Shown piece by piece: positions 54,042 through 61,944 of a stretch of 64,000 nucleotides of DNA. A program made the position numbers and the translations under genes. The notes under the pieces are model-generated. The model saw only the letters and a list, made by a program, of their open reading frames with translations, was not told the DNA's origin and searched no databases. Positions within the stretch are counted from its first letter, which is position 1. Every line of letters begins with the position of its first letter. This stretch comes from Mycolicibacterium sp. CH28 (GTDB lineage Bacteria > Actinomycetota > Actinomycetes > Mycobacteriales > Mycobacteriaceae): assembly GCF_004745805.1 (NCBI RefSeq), contig NZ_SRLQ01000014.1, forward strand, positions 248,001 to 312,000, given 5' to 3'.

Positions 54042-54794
54042 TCAGGTGTCCGCGGAGCTGATCGTCTCGATGATGGCGGAGCGACCCTGCCGGAAGAAGT
54101 CGATCAGATCGGCCGCGGCGGCCCGTACCTGGTCTTCCCCGACCTCGTTCTCGCCCAGCAGGGCGGTGACAGCTGCGGCGAATACTCGCAAGGTGTCAAC
54201 GCCCTCGCTCAAAGCGGGGCGGACCAGCGACATCATGATGCCGCCGGTGAGCGCCGTCAGGGCCATGGCCTGTTCCTCGGGATCCCAGTCGGTTCGGACC
54301 ATCCCGTGGGCGCGCCAGGACGGCAGCGCCACGCGCATCGTGGCTCGGGGGCCGATCGCGGCGTCGAGCGCGGCGGCGCGCGGATGGGTGGTCAGCAGTC
54401 CGAGGACGTCGTCGTTGTGATCATGCAGGGCCGTCATGAGGGGCCGGCTCCGCGCTGTGCTCACCATGACGGGGCAGAACCGTGACGGGCGCGCGACGTC
54501 GGGATCAGCGACCAGTCTCGCTATCAATTCGTCTGTGGTGCTGAGAAAGTCGCGACCAATCAGTCCGATCAGCAGATCTTCCTTGGTCGGCCAGTACAGG
54601 TAGACAGTACCTTTTCCGACGTAGGCCTTGTGGGCGACGTCGGCGATGGTGAGGCCCTTGAAGCCGCGATTGAGGAGCAACTCGGTCGCGGAGGCAAGGA
54701 TGCGAGCTGCCTTGGGGGAGTGTGATTCAGGCAGAGCGGGCGGGTTCGCGGCGGGCGGGCTCTCGGTCTTCGGCTTCATGCTGCCTAACATCAT
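54042..54794 (-). CDS. TetR-family transcriptional regulator
   Basis: A 250-residue TetR-type repressor. The helix-turn-helix reads GFKGLTIADVAHKAYVGKGTVYLYWPTKEDLL (recognition part at about residues 44-75), followed by a helical ligand-binding domain. It starts at 54794 in an ATGA overlap with the gene before it, so it is the third gene of an operon with an unknown protein and an acyltransferase. It probably represses that operon through the palindrome at 56199-56225. The ligand is likely lipid-related, an inference from the acyltransferase. An internal ATG at 54779 is possible. Confidence 0.88.
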   Translation of the reverse strand: MMLGSMKPKTESPPAANPPALPESHSPKAARILASATELLLNRGFKGLTIADVAHKAYVGKGTVYLYWPTKEDLLIGLIGRDFLSTTDELIARLVADPDVARPSRFCPVMVSTARSRPLMTALHDHNDDVLGLLTTHPRAAALDAAIGPRATMRVALPSWRAHGMVRTDWDPEEQAMALTALTGGIMMSLVRPALSEGVDTLRVFAAAVTALLGENEVGEDQVRAAAADLIDFFRQGRSAIIETISSADT

Positions 54795-55309
54795 CGCTCA
54801 CGGTGCACGCTGAGTAACCACGCGATTAGCGGAGCTTCGAAATCGACCTCATCAGACCACAACGGTCGGCTAATGCGGGCTGTCCTGACGTGGTCGATCG
54901 ACCAGCCTCGCCCGATCAACTCCCGTAACGCCGATGGTGCCGGAGAGGGTGCGTCCGGCGCTATCGGCTCCAACTCGAGTTCGACGGCGAACCGGGCGAT
55001 ACCTTGGCTCGAAGCTGGCAGTTGGACCCCGAGGGTGGCTGCCCATTGGCTGCCGTATCCGAGAATCTGGCTGATCTCGGCGATAGCCAGAGTGACGGAG
55101 CGCGATGTTCCGCGACGGGCCTGCCGGCACGCCGATTCCAGTGATTCCGGCGATATTTCGAGGGCGATGATGGCGCAGTCGTCCGCGACTCTGACGACGA
55201 GGAGGACGGCATCGGAGCGTCCGATGTCCAACATGTCGCCGAAGTACCTGCCGGGTTCAGCGAGCGCCAGCACCTCGTCACCGGAGCCGAGTCCGCTCAC
55301 GATCGACAT
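54791..55309 (-). CDS. Unknown protein in the TetR-acyltransferase operon
   Basis: A 172-residue soluble protein that I cannot assign. It starts MSIVSGLGSGDEVLALAEPG, has alternating strand and helix segments (AVLLVVRVADDCAIIALE) and a C-terminal part with WSIDHVRTARISRPLWSDEVDFEA. No membrane helix or signal. It begins two bases after the acyltransferase stop and its own stop overlaps the TetR start, so all three are translated together. It may bind a small ligand or the regulator. Confidence 0.65.
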   Translation of the reverse strand: MSIVSGLGSGDEVLALAEPGRYFGDMLDIGRSDAVLLVVRVADDCAIIALEISPESLESACRQARRGTSRSVTLAIAEISQILGYGSQWAATLGVQLPASSQGIARFAVELELEPIAPDAPSPAPSALRELIGRGWSIDHVRTARISRPLWSDEVDFEAPLIAWLLSVHRER

Positions 55310-55311
55310 CG

Positions 55312-56163
55312 CTACTGCGCCTCGGTCGTCTCAGGTGTCAGCGCCGAACGCCGCGCTGCGGGGTTGAGGCTGCGGTAAGGGTCGCGACGTCGAACTTCCT
55401 GCAGATCGCCGAGATCCTTCTCCAACTGGGATTGGACGCGGATCTTGACCTGTTGTGTCCAGTCGTCGGCTGCCACGTTCCGCGGCCGGACGGTCGGGAT
55501 GGCGGGGCCGAATCGCAGATACATCCGCTGCGGGCGCGGCACCAGCGTTGGGCCGATCCCGCGGACGATGGGCATCGCCATGTCGTCTCGGCCGCTGAGC
55601 CGTTTGGCAATCCGACCGCTTGCTTTGCCCCACAGGCTGTCTCGTTCGGTGATGCTGGTATAGACGTCGTCGCCTCCGACCAGGGCTGCGGTGACAATCG
55701 GATACTGATGCGCTATCGCGACTCGGGCGAAGCCAGCCCGGTTTTCCCATCGCAGCTTGTACTCCTCGCCCTTGAACTTCGCGATTTCGCGACCGCCGCC
55801 AGGGAAGACCAGGATCGGCTCGTCCTCGCGCATCAGCGCCGATGCAGACTCGGGCGAGCCGACGACACCGCCGAAGGCGTCCATCAGGTGTCGTTGAGGC
55901 CCGCGTGCGCGGCCGAATTGGCGATCTGCCAAGGCCCGCACGCGCTTTCCGACCTGCCGTCGGACGAAGTAGGGAATCAAGACAATCTCGCAGGCCGACA
56001 TCTGGGTGTGATTGCCGACTAACAGGAACCGCCCATCGGCCGGGAGGTTGTCCAAGCCGTCGACGTAAGGGCGGTAGAGATCCATCAACGGCTGGGCGCT
56101 GTCGGCACCAGTTCTCAGCACGTGCCGCCACGCCGATACCTGCAGTTCATCCAAGCGTGACAA
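55312..56163 (-). CDS. Lysophospholipid acyltransferase family protein (PlsC-like)
   Basis: A 283-residue acyltransferase. Seen: a VGNHTQMSACE block at the place of the HX4D motif, with Glu in the acidic position, the substrate block FPGGGREIAKFKG, and a third block with IVTAALVGGDD. It would transfer acyl groups from acyl-CoA or ACP to a glycerol-type or other alcohol acceptor at the membrane. It is first in the operon with the unknown protein and TetR. The HX4E form is less usual than HX4D. The start ATG at 56163 lies 36 bases behind the palindrome. Confidence 0.8.
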   Translation of the reverse strand: MSRLDELQVSAWRHVLRTGADSAQPLMDLYRPYVDGLDNLPADGRFLLVGNHTQMSACEIVLIPYFVRRQVGKRVRALADRQFGRARGPQRHLMDAFGGVVGSPESASALMREDEPILVFPGGGREIAKFKGEEYKLRWENRAGFARVAIAHQYPIVTAALVGGDDVYTSITERDSLWGKASGRIAKRLSGRDDMAMPIVRGIGPTLVPRPQRMYLRFGPAIPTVRPRNVAADDWTQQVKIRVQSQLEKDLGDLQEVRRRDPYRSLNPAARRSALTPETTEAQ

Positions 56164-56198
56164 CGCTACCGCCTCTCTACATGTTCTCCTTCGACAAT

Positions 56199-56225
56199 AC
56201 TGACCAGATTGGTCGTTCGGTCAGT
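56199..56225. promoter_or_regulatory. Palindrome, likely TetR operator
   Basis: ACTGACC (56199-56205) and GGTCAGT (56219-56225) are perfect 7-base arms over a 13-base centre, and the inner ACCAGATTGGT is itself a palindrome. It lies 36 bases upstream of the acyltransferase ATG, the first gene of the operon that ends with the TetR gene. Confidence 0.6.
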
Positions 56226-56444
56226 TAGTGAAATAGATCACATATAGAGCGTGCTTGATCATGCCCTGTCAACCGGGCGGCTACGCACAGTGCGTTGTTG
56301 CGGACAGCGACACGGTCCACCCCTGCCCGACGAGAGGCGTTGGACGCATTGGCCGGCTATGTCTCATCGCCTCATCGAGACGCAGGCCGGCCACCGGCAA
56401 GGTTGTGTTGCTGCCCTGGGCGGACTGACGGTATCCCGCGACTG

Positions 56445-57530
56445 CTAAGCGCTGACCGGCGCCTTGGCCTGGCCCTTCATCTGCGCGTACAGCTCGGTGT
56501 AGTAGGGCAGGCAGTCCTGTAGCGCCTCGGCGGTGGTGTAGAGCGGCCGGTAGCCCAGGTCGCGGCGGGCCTTGTCGATGGAGAAGTAGTTGTCCAGGTA
56601 AACCCGTTCCACCGCAAGGGGTTCCAGCGGCGGCTGGGGCAGGCCGAACCGGAAATGCAGCCATTGCCAAGCGGTCAACGCCGCGTGCACCGGACGTCCA
56701 GGCACTCGCAACGTCGGCCATCGCTCGCCGCAGGCCTCGACGACGGGGCGGGCGAAGTCGAACATGTTGATCGGCTCGCCGTCGTTGATGAAGTAGGCCT
56801 GGCCGGGCGCGGTGCCGCCGGGTACCAGATGCTCGGCGGCCAGGATGAACCCATGTACCAGGTTGTGTACGTAGGAGTTGTCGAGTTTGGCGCGCTCGCT
56901 GCCGACCAGCACCTTCACCTGGCCGGCGAGCACTCTTTCGAAGAGCTTGCGGAACATGGTCTGATCGCCGCGGCCCCAGATGCCCGAGGGGCGGATGGAA
57001 CAGGTCAGCAGGCCGTCCACACCATTCTGGCTGAGCACGAACTTCTCGGCGGCCACCTTGGTCTCGGTGTAGAGATCATTGAAACGTGCTGTGTATGGCA
57101 TGGTTTCGTCGCCGTCGGCGATGCTCTGGCCACCGACGACCACGCTGTTGGAGGCGGTGTAGACGAACCGCTGCACTCCGGCGGCCCGTGCGGCGTGCAC
57201 CAGGTTCTTGGTGCCGCCGACGTTGACGTCGAAACTGCGCTTGCGGTACTCCTCGGTGACCGATGCGCCACCCATCAGGTCGATGATCGCCGCGGTGTGG
57301 ACGATCGTGTCGATTCCGGTGACGGCCGCCGCGACGGTATCGGGGTCACAGATGTCGCCCTGGAGCACCTCGAGTCGCTCGTGTGCGGGCAGCTGCGAGG
57401 GCGCCCGGTCGAACGCGCGGACGAAGTGGCCGCGTTTGAGTAGTTCGGCTACCAGGTTGGCGCCGACGAACCCGGCGCCCCCGGTTACCAGAACGCGGCC
57501 GAGTTCGGTGGTAAGCGTGGCATCACCCAT
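56445..57530 (-). CDS. 3-beta-hydroxysteroid dehydrogenase (Rv1106c-like)
   Basis: A 361-residue extended SDR that oxidises the 3-beta-OH of cholesterol to cholestenone with delta-5-4 isomerisation, the first step of sterol catabolism. Seen: TGGAGFVGANL, the catalytic YTETKVAAE with YxxxK, and IRPSGIWGRGD. The length is close to M. tuberculosis Rv1106c (370, from memory). A KstR-type box starts 16 bases upstream of its ATG at 57530. A 281-base gap with operator separates it from the acyltransferase operon. Confidence 0.9.
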   Translation of the reverse strand: MGDATLTTELGRVLVTGGAGFVGANLVAELLKRGHFVRAFDRAPSQLPAHERLEVLQGDICDPDTVAAAVTGIDTIVHTAAIIDLMGGASVTEEYRKRSFDVNVGGTKNLVHAARAAGVQRFVYTASNSVVVGGQSIADGDETMPYTARFNDLYTETKVAAEKFVLSQNGVDGLLTCSIRPSGIWGRGDQTMFRKLFERVLAGQVKVLVGSERAKLDNSYVHNLVHGFILAAEHLVPGGTAPGQAYFINDGEPINMFDFARPVVEACGERWPTLRVPGRPVHAALTAWQWLHFRFGLPQPPLEPLAVERVYLDNYFSIDKARRDLGYRPLYTTAEALQDCLPYYTELYAQMKGQAKAPVSA

Positions 57531-57545
57531 GTCGGCGAGGATAAC

Positions 57546-57559
57546 TGAAACACGTTCCA
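57546..57559. promoter_or_regulatory. KstR-type operator
   Basis: TGAAACACGTTCCA fits the KstR motif TNNAACNNGTTNNA exactly, within a wider imperfect palindrome CTGAAACACGTTCCAG. It lies 16 bases upstream of the 3-beta-HSD ATG. Confidence 0.72.
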
Positions 57560-57584
57560 GTTTGTCAACGCCGCTGGTAGTCGC

Positions 57585-57815
57585 TCACTCCTCGGCGTCG
57601 TCCCGGGCGGTTAGCGCGTCCTCGATGCGCTTGCGGGCCCCCGCTAAGTGCTCCTCACAACGTCGGGCCAGCTCCTCGCCGCGTTCCCACAGTTTCAGCG
57701 ACGCATCAAGATCGAGCCCGCCTTGTTCGAGGACACGGACCACCTCGATCAGTTCGTCGCGGCACTGTTCGTAGCCGAGCTCACTAATGGGCTTCGTCTG
57801 TTGTTGTTCGCTCAT
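57585..57815 (-). CDS. xseB: Exodeoxyribonuclease VII small subunit
   Basis: A 76-residue XseB with the helical pattern ISELGYEQCRDELIEVVRVLE and LDASLKLWERGEELARRC. It forms exonuclease VII with XseA for single-strand DNA degradation and repair. It overlaps the xseA stop by 4 bases (57812-57815), so the two are translated together. The length fits M. tuberculosis XseB (Rv1107c). The KstR-type box at 57546 lies downstream of its stop and concerns the next gene. Confidence 0.93.
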   Translation of the reverse strand: MSEQQQTKPISELGYEQCRDELIEVVRVLEQGGLDLDASLKLWERGEELARRCEEHLAGARKRIEDALTARDDAEE

Positions 57816-59044
57816 GCGGGTCCATCCGTCGGGCCGGTACTGGTGGCGCCCACCGCGCCATCGGAAATCCGGATCCGCAGCCGGGTGCCTGCCGGTGCGT
57901 CGGCGGTCGAACGCAAGATGTCGGCGCCGTCCTCGGAAATCGCCTGCACCACCGCGTATCCCCGCGCCAGCGTGGCCGCCGGTCCCAGCGTGGCGAGCCG
58001 GGCGGCCAGGTGGCCGATCCGGTCTGATTCGACGGCCACCAGGCGGGTGATGTCGCGGCGGACGGCGGCGCGGGCCCGCGCGACCTCGTCGGTGCGCTGG
58101 GCCAGCCCACGCAGCGGATCGGCCAATACCGGGCGGCTACGTAGATGGGTCAGCGTGCGCTGTTCGCGGCCGACCCAGTTGCGCAGTGCCTGGGCACTGC
58201 GGTGCCGCAGCTCCTTGACGAGGGCCAGCTCGGCGGCGGTGTCGGGAACCACTTTTTTGGCCGCGTCGGTCGGGGTGGCCGCGCGGAGGTCGGCGACCAG
58301 ATCGCACAGCGGATTGTCCGGCTCGTGGCCGACGGCGCTGACCACCGGGGTAGTGCAGGCCGCGATCTCCCGGCACAGGGTCTCGTCGGAGAACGGCAGC
58401 AGGTCCTCCACGCTGCCGCCACCGCGGGCGATCACGATGACGTCCACCTCGGGGTCGGCGTCGAGGTCGCGCAGGGCCTCGACGATCTGGGCGACCGCGT
58501 TGACCCCCTGCACGGCGGTGTTGCGAATCGCGAAGCGCACCGCCGGCCAGCGCGCCGCGGCCACCGTTGTCACGTCGTGCTCAGCTGCACTGGCCCGCCC
58601 GGTGATCAGCCCGACGGTCGACGGCAGGAACGGCAGTGGGCGCTTGAGGCGCGGATCGAACAGTCCCTCGGCTTCCAGCAGGCGACGCAGCCGCTCGATG
58701 CGGGCCAGCAGCTCGCCGACACCGACCGCGCGAATATCGCTGACCCGCAACGAGAACGAGCCGCGCACGGTATAGAAGGTGGGCTTGCCGCAGACCACCA
58801 CCTGGGTGCCTTCGGTGAGCTTGACCGGCGCCGAGGACACCAGGTCGCGCGGGCAGCTGATGTCCAGCGACATGTTGGCGGCCGGGTCGCGCAGCACCAT
58901 GTAGGCCGTCGAGCTCCGCACGTTGATCTGGGTCAGCTGACCTTCGACCCATACGCTGCCCAGCTTGTCGATCCAGCCGGCGACGCGGATGGCCACGGCG
59001 CGCACCGGGAACGGGTTCTCCGCAGAGTTGCCCGACGCGGTCAC
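57812..59044 (-). CDS. xseA: Exodeoxyribonuclease VII large subunit
   Basis: A 410-residue XseA. The N-terminal OB-fold (VWVEGQLTQINVRSSTAYMVL) binds single-stranded DNA, the catalytic domain contains the conserved GLITGRASAAEHD, IVIARGGGSVEDL and SAVGHEPDNPLCDLVADLRA, and the C-terminal coiled coil binds XseB. The start at 59044 overlaps the stop of the upstream gene by 4 bases, so three genes (59041-59601, xseA, xseB) form one operon. It matches M. tuberculosis XseA (Rv1108c, 415 residues). Confidence 0.94.
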   Translation of the reverse strand: MTASGNSAENPFPVRAVAIRVAGWIDKLGSVWVEGQLTQINVRSSTAYMVLRDPAANMSLDISCPRDLVSSAPVKLTEGTQVVVCGKPTFYTVRGSFSLRVSDIRAVGVGELLARIERLRRLLEAEGLFDPRLKRPLPFLPSTVGLITGRASAAEHDVTTVAAARWPAVRFAIRNTAVQGVNAVAQIVEALRDLDADPEVDVIVIARGGGSVEDLLPFSDETLCREIAACTTPVVSAVGHEPDNPLCDLVADLRAATPTDAAKKVVPDTAAELALVKELRHRSAQALRNWVGREQRTLTHLRSRPVLADPLRGLAQRTDEVARARAAVRRDITRLVAVESDRIGHLAARLATLGPAATLARGYAVVQAISEDGADILRSTADAPAGTRLRIRISDGAVGATSTGPTDGPA

Positions 59045-59601
59045 TTGGCGGTCGCGCGGGTGATCCTGTTGGCCAGCAAGGTCTGGAAGGGCGCGCGGGC
59101 CTTGGCGGCTTCCTCGTAGGCCAGCAGAGCCTCGAGATCGGTGACGCTCAGCGACTGCAGCCGGGCTCGCAGCTGGGCCAGGGTCAGCGATTCGTAGTCG
59201 AGTTCCTCGGCAATCGGCGGTGCGGTCACCGAGACGGGCTCGGTGACCACCGGTTCGGCGGCCTTGGTGTCGACCCCGTCGGTCACCGAATACAGGGCGA
59301 ACCGTCCCTCGGTCAGGCGCTCGCCATCGACGGGCGGCACATCGGCTTCGTCAGGCAGGTCCTCGTCGAACGTCGCCCATTCGGCCTGTTCGTCCTTCGG
59401 CGGGAACAGGCTCTCCAGCGTTGCGTCGCCCTTGATCACCAGGTCCGCCAGGTCCTGCTGCACCTTCATCACGACGTGCGCGACGGTGCTGACCACCGTC
59501 ATCGGGTACATCAGGATGGTCTGCGGCAGCTTGCGGGTCTCCTCGATGGCGGTCACGGCGGCCCCGACCAGCAGACGAACCCCATACGGTGCTGTTGCCA
59601 T
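59041..59601 (-). CDS. Lipid droplet-associated-type protein (Rv1109c-like)
   Basis: A 186-residue protein. The N-terminal 50 residues contain an amphipathic/hydrophobic stretch (YGVRLLVGAAVTAIEETRKLPQ), the middle is acidic, and the C-terminal 45 residues (LTLAQLRARLQSLSVTDLEALL) form a helical domain. Homologues are annotated in mycobacteria as lipid droplet-associated; I infer the name from position and pattern. The start ATG at 59601 is preferred to a further start at 59664. First gene of the xseA-xseB operon, divergent from ispH. Confidence 0.75.
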   Translation of the reverse strand: MATAPYGVRLLVGAAVTAIEETRKLPQTILMYPMTVVSTVAHVVMKVQQDLADLVIKGDATLESLFPPKDEQAEWATFDEDLPDEADVPPVDGERLTEGRFALYSVTDGVDTKAAEPVVTEPVSVTAPPIAEELDYESLTLAQLRARLQSLSVTDLEALLAYEEAAKARAPFQTLLANRITRATAK

Positions 59602-59654
59602 GGGCCCAAGCCTACGGCTGGCCCGCCCGGGTTGGCGGAACGTACCCTGAAACC

Positions 59655-60692
59655 ATGCCGCCAACTGTCAACATGGGGATTCCCGGTGCATCGAGCTCGG
59701 TGGCTGGGGGTGCATTCGGAGGGCAGGGGCGAAGCGACCCGGGAACTGTCGGGAGCAAGCGGGTGTTGCTCGCCGAACCCCGGGGCTACTGCGCCGGGGT
59801 GGACCGAGCCGTCGAGACCGTCGAGCGGGCGCTGGAGAAGCACGGCGCCCCGGTGTACGTGCGGCACGAGATCGTGCACAACCGCTACGTCGTGGAAACC
59901 CTGGCCAAGGCCGGGGCGGTGTTCGTCGAGCAGACCGATGAGGTGCCCGAGGGCGCCATCGTGGTGTTCTCCGCCCACGGTGTCGCGCCGACGGTCCACG
60001 AGGAGGCCGCCGCGCGGAATCTGAAGACCATCGATGCCACCTGCCCGCTGGTCACCAAGGTGCACAACGAGGCCAAGCGGTTCGCCCGCGACGACTACGA
60101 CATCCTGCTGGTCGGCCACGAAGGCCACGAGGAGGTCGTCGGCACCGCCGGTGAGGCACCGGACCATGTCCAGGTCGTCGACAACCCGGACGCCGTCGAC
60201 AAGGTCACCGTGCGCGACCCGAACAAGGTCATCTGGCTGTCCCAGACCACGCTGAGCGTCGACGAGACCATGGAGACGGTGCGCAGGCTGCGGGAGAAGT
60301 TCCCCACGCTGCAAGATCCGCCCAGCGATGACATCTGCTACGCCACCCAGAACCGCCAGGGCGCGGTCAAGGCGATGGCTCCGGAGTGCGAGCTGGTGAT
60401 CGTCGTCGGCTCGCGAAATTCGTCGAACTCGGTGCGCCTGGTCGAGGTCGCCCTTGGCGCCGGCTCCAATGCGGCCAAGCTGGTGGATTACGCCGAGGAC
60501 ATCGACCCGGGCTGGCTCGACGGCGTCACGACCGTCGGGGTGACGTCGGGCGCCTCGGTTCCGGAGGTGCTGGTGCGCGGTGTGCTGGAGCGGCTGGCGG
60601 AGTTCGGCTACGACACCGTGCAGCCGGTGACCACGGCCAACGAGACGCTGGTGTTTGCCCTACCGCGAGAGATCCGTCCGACCCGCGCCTGA
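59655..60692 (+). CDS. ispH: 4-hydroxy-3-methylbut-2-enyl diphosphate reductase IspH (LytB2)
   Basis: A 345-residue IspH, the last enzyme of the MEP isoprenoid pathway, making IPP and DMAPP. Three iron-sulfur Cys are visible: C46 in EPRGYCAGVD, the one in IDATCPLVTK, and the one in DDICYATQNRQ; the catalytic Glu is in VRHEIVHN-flanking positions and TTLSVDET. From memory it is close to M. tuberculosis LytB2 (Rv1110), with an N-terminal Gly/Ser-rich stretch. The start ATG at 59655; a frame opening at 59589 is rejected. It is convergent with the gene at 60697, four bases away. Confidence 0.95.
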   Translation: MPPTVNMGIPGASSSVAGGAFGGQGRSDPGTVGSKRVLLAEPRGYCAGVDRAVETVERALEKHGAPVYVRHEIVHNRYVVETLAKAGAVFVEQTDEVPEGAIVVFSAHGVAPTVHEEAAARNLKTIDATCPLVTKVHNEAKRFARDDYDILLVGHEGHEEVVGTAGEAPDHVQVVDNPDAVDKVTVRDPNKVIWLSQTTLSVDETMETVRRLREKFPTLQDPPSDDICYATQNRQGAVKAMAPECELVIVVGSRNSSNSVRLVEVALGAGSNAAKLVDYAEDIDPGWLDGVTTVGVTSGASVPEVLVRGVLERLAEFGYDTVQPVTTANETLVFALPREIRPTRA

Positions 60693-60696
60693 CCGG

Positions 60697-61851
60697 TCAG
60701 CGGTCGGAACGCCACGATTCAGCGTCCCATTCCGAGCGCGGCGGCCTGGCCTGCTCGGCCGGCTCCGGGCCGTCGCCCCGATAGCGCACCCGGGACACCG
60801 GGTGGCGCGAGCCGCTGTCCCCGTTGGGGGTTGACGGCGGCCGTCGCCGGGGCTGCGGTTCGTACTGCGGATGCCGCGGCTGCGACTCGTAGGGCGGATA
60901 CGGCTCGAATGGCTCGTACGGTTCGAAGGAGCTTCGCCGCGGGGGCGGCGCGTAGGGATCGCGACGTTCGCGGGGTTCCCGAGGCATCCGTGGCTCTCGT
61001 GGTTCCCGCGGCTCCCGCCGTGACGGGGGAGGGGTGCGCGAACCCGGGTCGCGCGGCTGGCGGGTGCGCCGGCGCGGAGCGTCGACCTCGTCGCGGGCGA
61101 CCGGTTCACCCTCCGGTGCTGTCCGGCGCCGGGTGGGCTGACGGCGCGGACGTTCCGGCGCAGCTTCGGTGATGTCTTCCAGCGGGGGACGGGCGTGGCG
61201 TGAGCGGGTCGGTGCGGGACGTTTGGCGGGCCGGCTCGGGCGAGAACGCTTCTCGGCAGTGGCCGGGCGGTCGATGCTGTGCTTGCGCGCCCGCTTGTCC
61301 TCCGCGTCTTCATCGGACTCGGCGCGGTTGAAAAGTGCGGCGGCCTTGGCTGCCAGCCCGGCGAACATGCTGGGCGCGGCGGCCTCCGCGTCGGCCGGTG
61401 CGGCGGCTACCGCCCGGCCCGGCATCCCGAAGTACCAGCGCACCAACCCGATCAGCAGCACACCCGCCGAGGTGAACAGCATCAGCGGGAAGCGCTCGAT
61501 CAGCGGGTAGCCGCAGTTGATCAGGGTGTCCTTGAGGCTGGTGAAGGAGGCGCCGTGGAACATGAAGTACGCGCCGGGCACCGTCACGAACAGAATCAGG
61601 GGTGGCTGGATGACGGCGGTGAAGATGCTGGACTGGCGCACCGCCAGGACCGCGACCACACAGCCCAGGGCGTACAGCGCCGCGAATACGCCACCGAGTT
61701 CCTTGTTACCGGACCCGGCGTCGACGGCGAAGCCAATTGTGGTGGCGATCACAGCAATCAAGACGGCGGCCCACCACGGCACACCGGAGAGGTTCGGGTG
61801 CGCGGAGCGATCTGCGGTCGCCACCGACGACCTGGTCCGCTGTGCTGACAC
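60697..61851 (-). CDS. Membrane protein with Arg/Pro-rich tail (Rv1111c-like)
   Basis: A 384-residue protein. The N-terminal 150 residues hold four to five hydrophobic helices (WWAAVLIAVIATTIGFAV, FAALYALGCVVAVLAV, FTSAGVLLIGLVRWY); the C-terminal 200 residues are a disordered tail of REPREPRMPREPRE-like and PYEPFEPYPPYE repeats. A conserved membrane protein of unknown role; the tail may bind nucleic acid or acidic partners. The start is GTG at 61851 (VSAQRTRSSVAT); the much longer frame to 62853 runs antisense to ychF. Confidence 0.78.
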   Translation of the reverse strand: MSAQRTRSSVATADRSAHPNLSGVPWWAAVLIAVIATTIGFAVDAGSGNKELGGVFAALYALGCVVAVLAVRQSSIFTAVIQPPLILFVTVPGAYFMFHGASFTSLKDTLINCGYPLIERFPLMLFTSAGVLLIGLVRWYFGMPGRAVAAAPADAEAAAPSMFAGLAAKAAALFNRAESDEDAEDKRARKHSIDRPATAEKRSRPSRPAKRPAPTRSRHARPPLEDITEAAPERPRRQPTRRRTAPEGEPVARDEVDAPRRRTRQPRDPGSRTPPPSRREPREPREPRMPREPRERRDPYAPPPRRSSFEPYEPFEPYPPYESQPRHPQYEPQPRRRPPSTPNGDSGSRHPVSRVRYRGDGPEPAEQARPPRSEWDAESWRSDR

Positions 61852-61944
61852 ACGTAGACCGTACCGTTTCTGGATGAATGTGGACTGGCGGCGGGGCCGC
61901 GTGCCGACCGACCGGTCGGCGGCTTCTCCTAGACTGTGGACCCT

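Noticed and set aside
56226..56444. Small open frames in the 281-base gap before the acyltransferase operon
   Set aside because: No start with a ribosome site and no coding-like composition; only the palindrome at 56199-56225 is supported.
60900..61150. Possible repeat element within the minus-strand gene at 60697-61851
   Set aside because: The repeats are in frame and code for the REPREP-type disordered tail.
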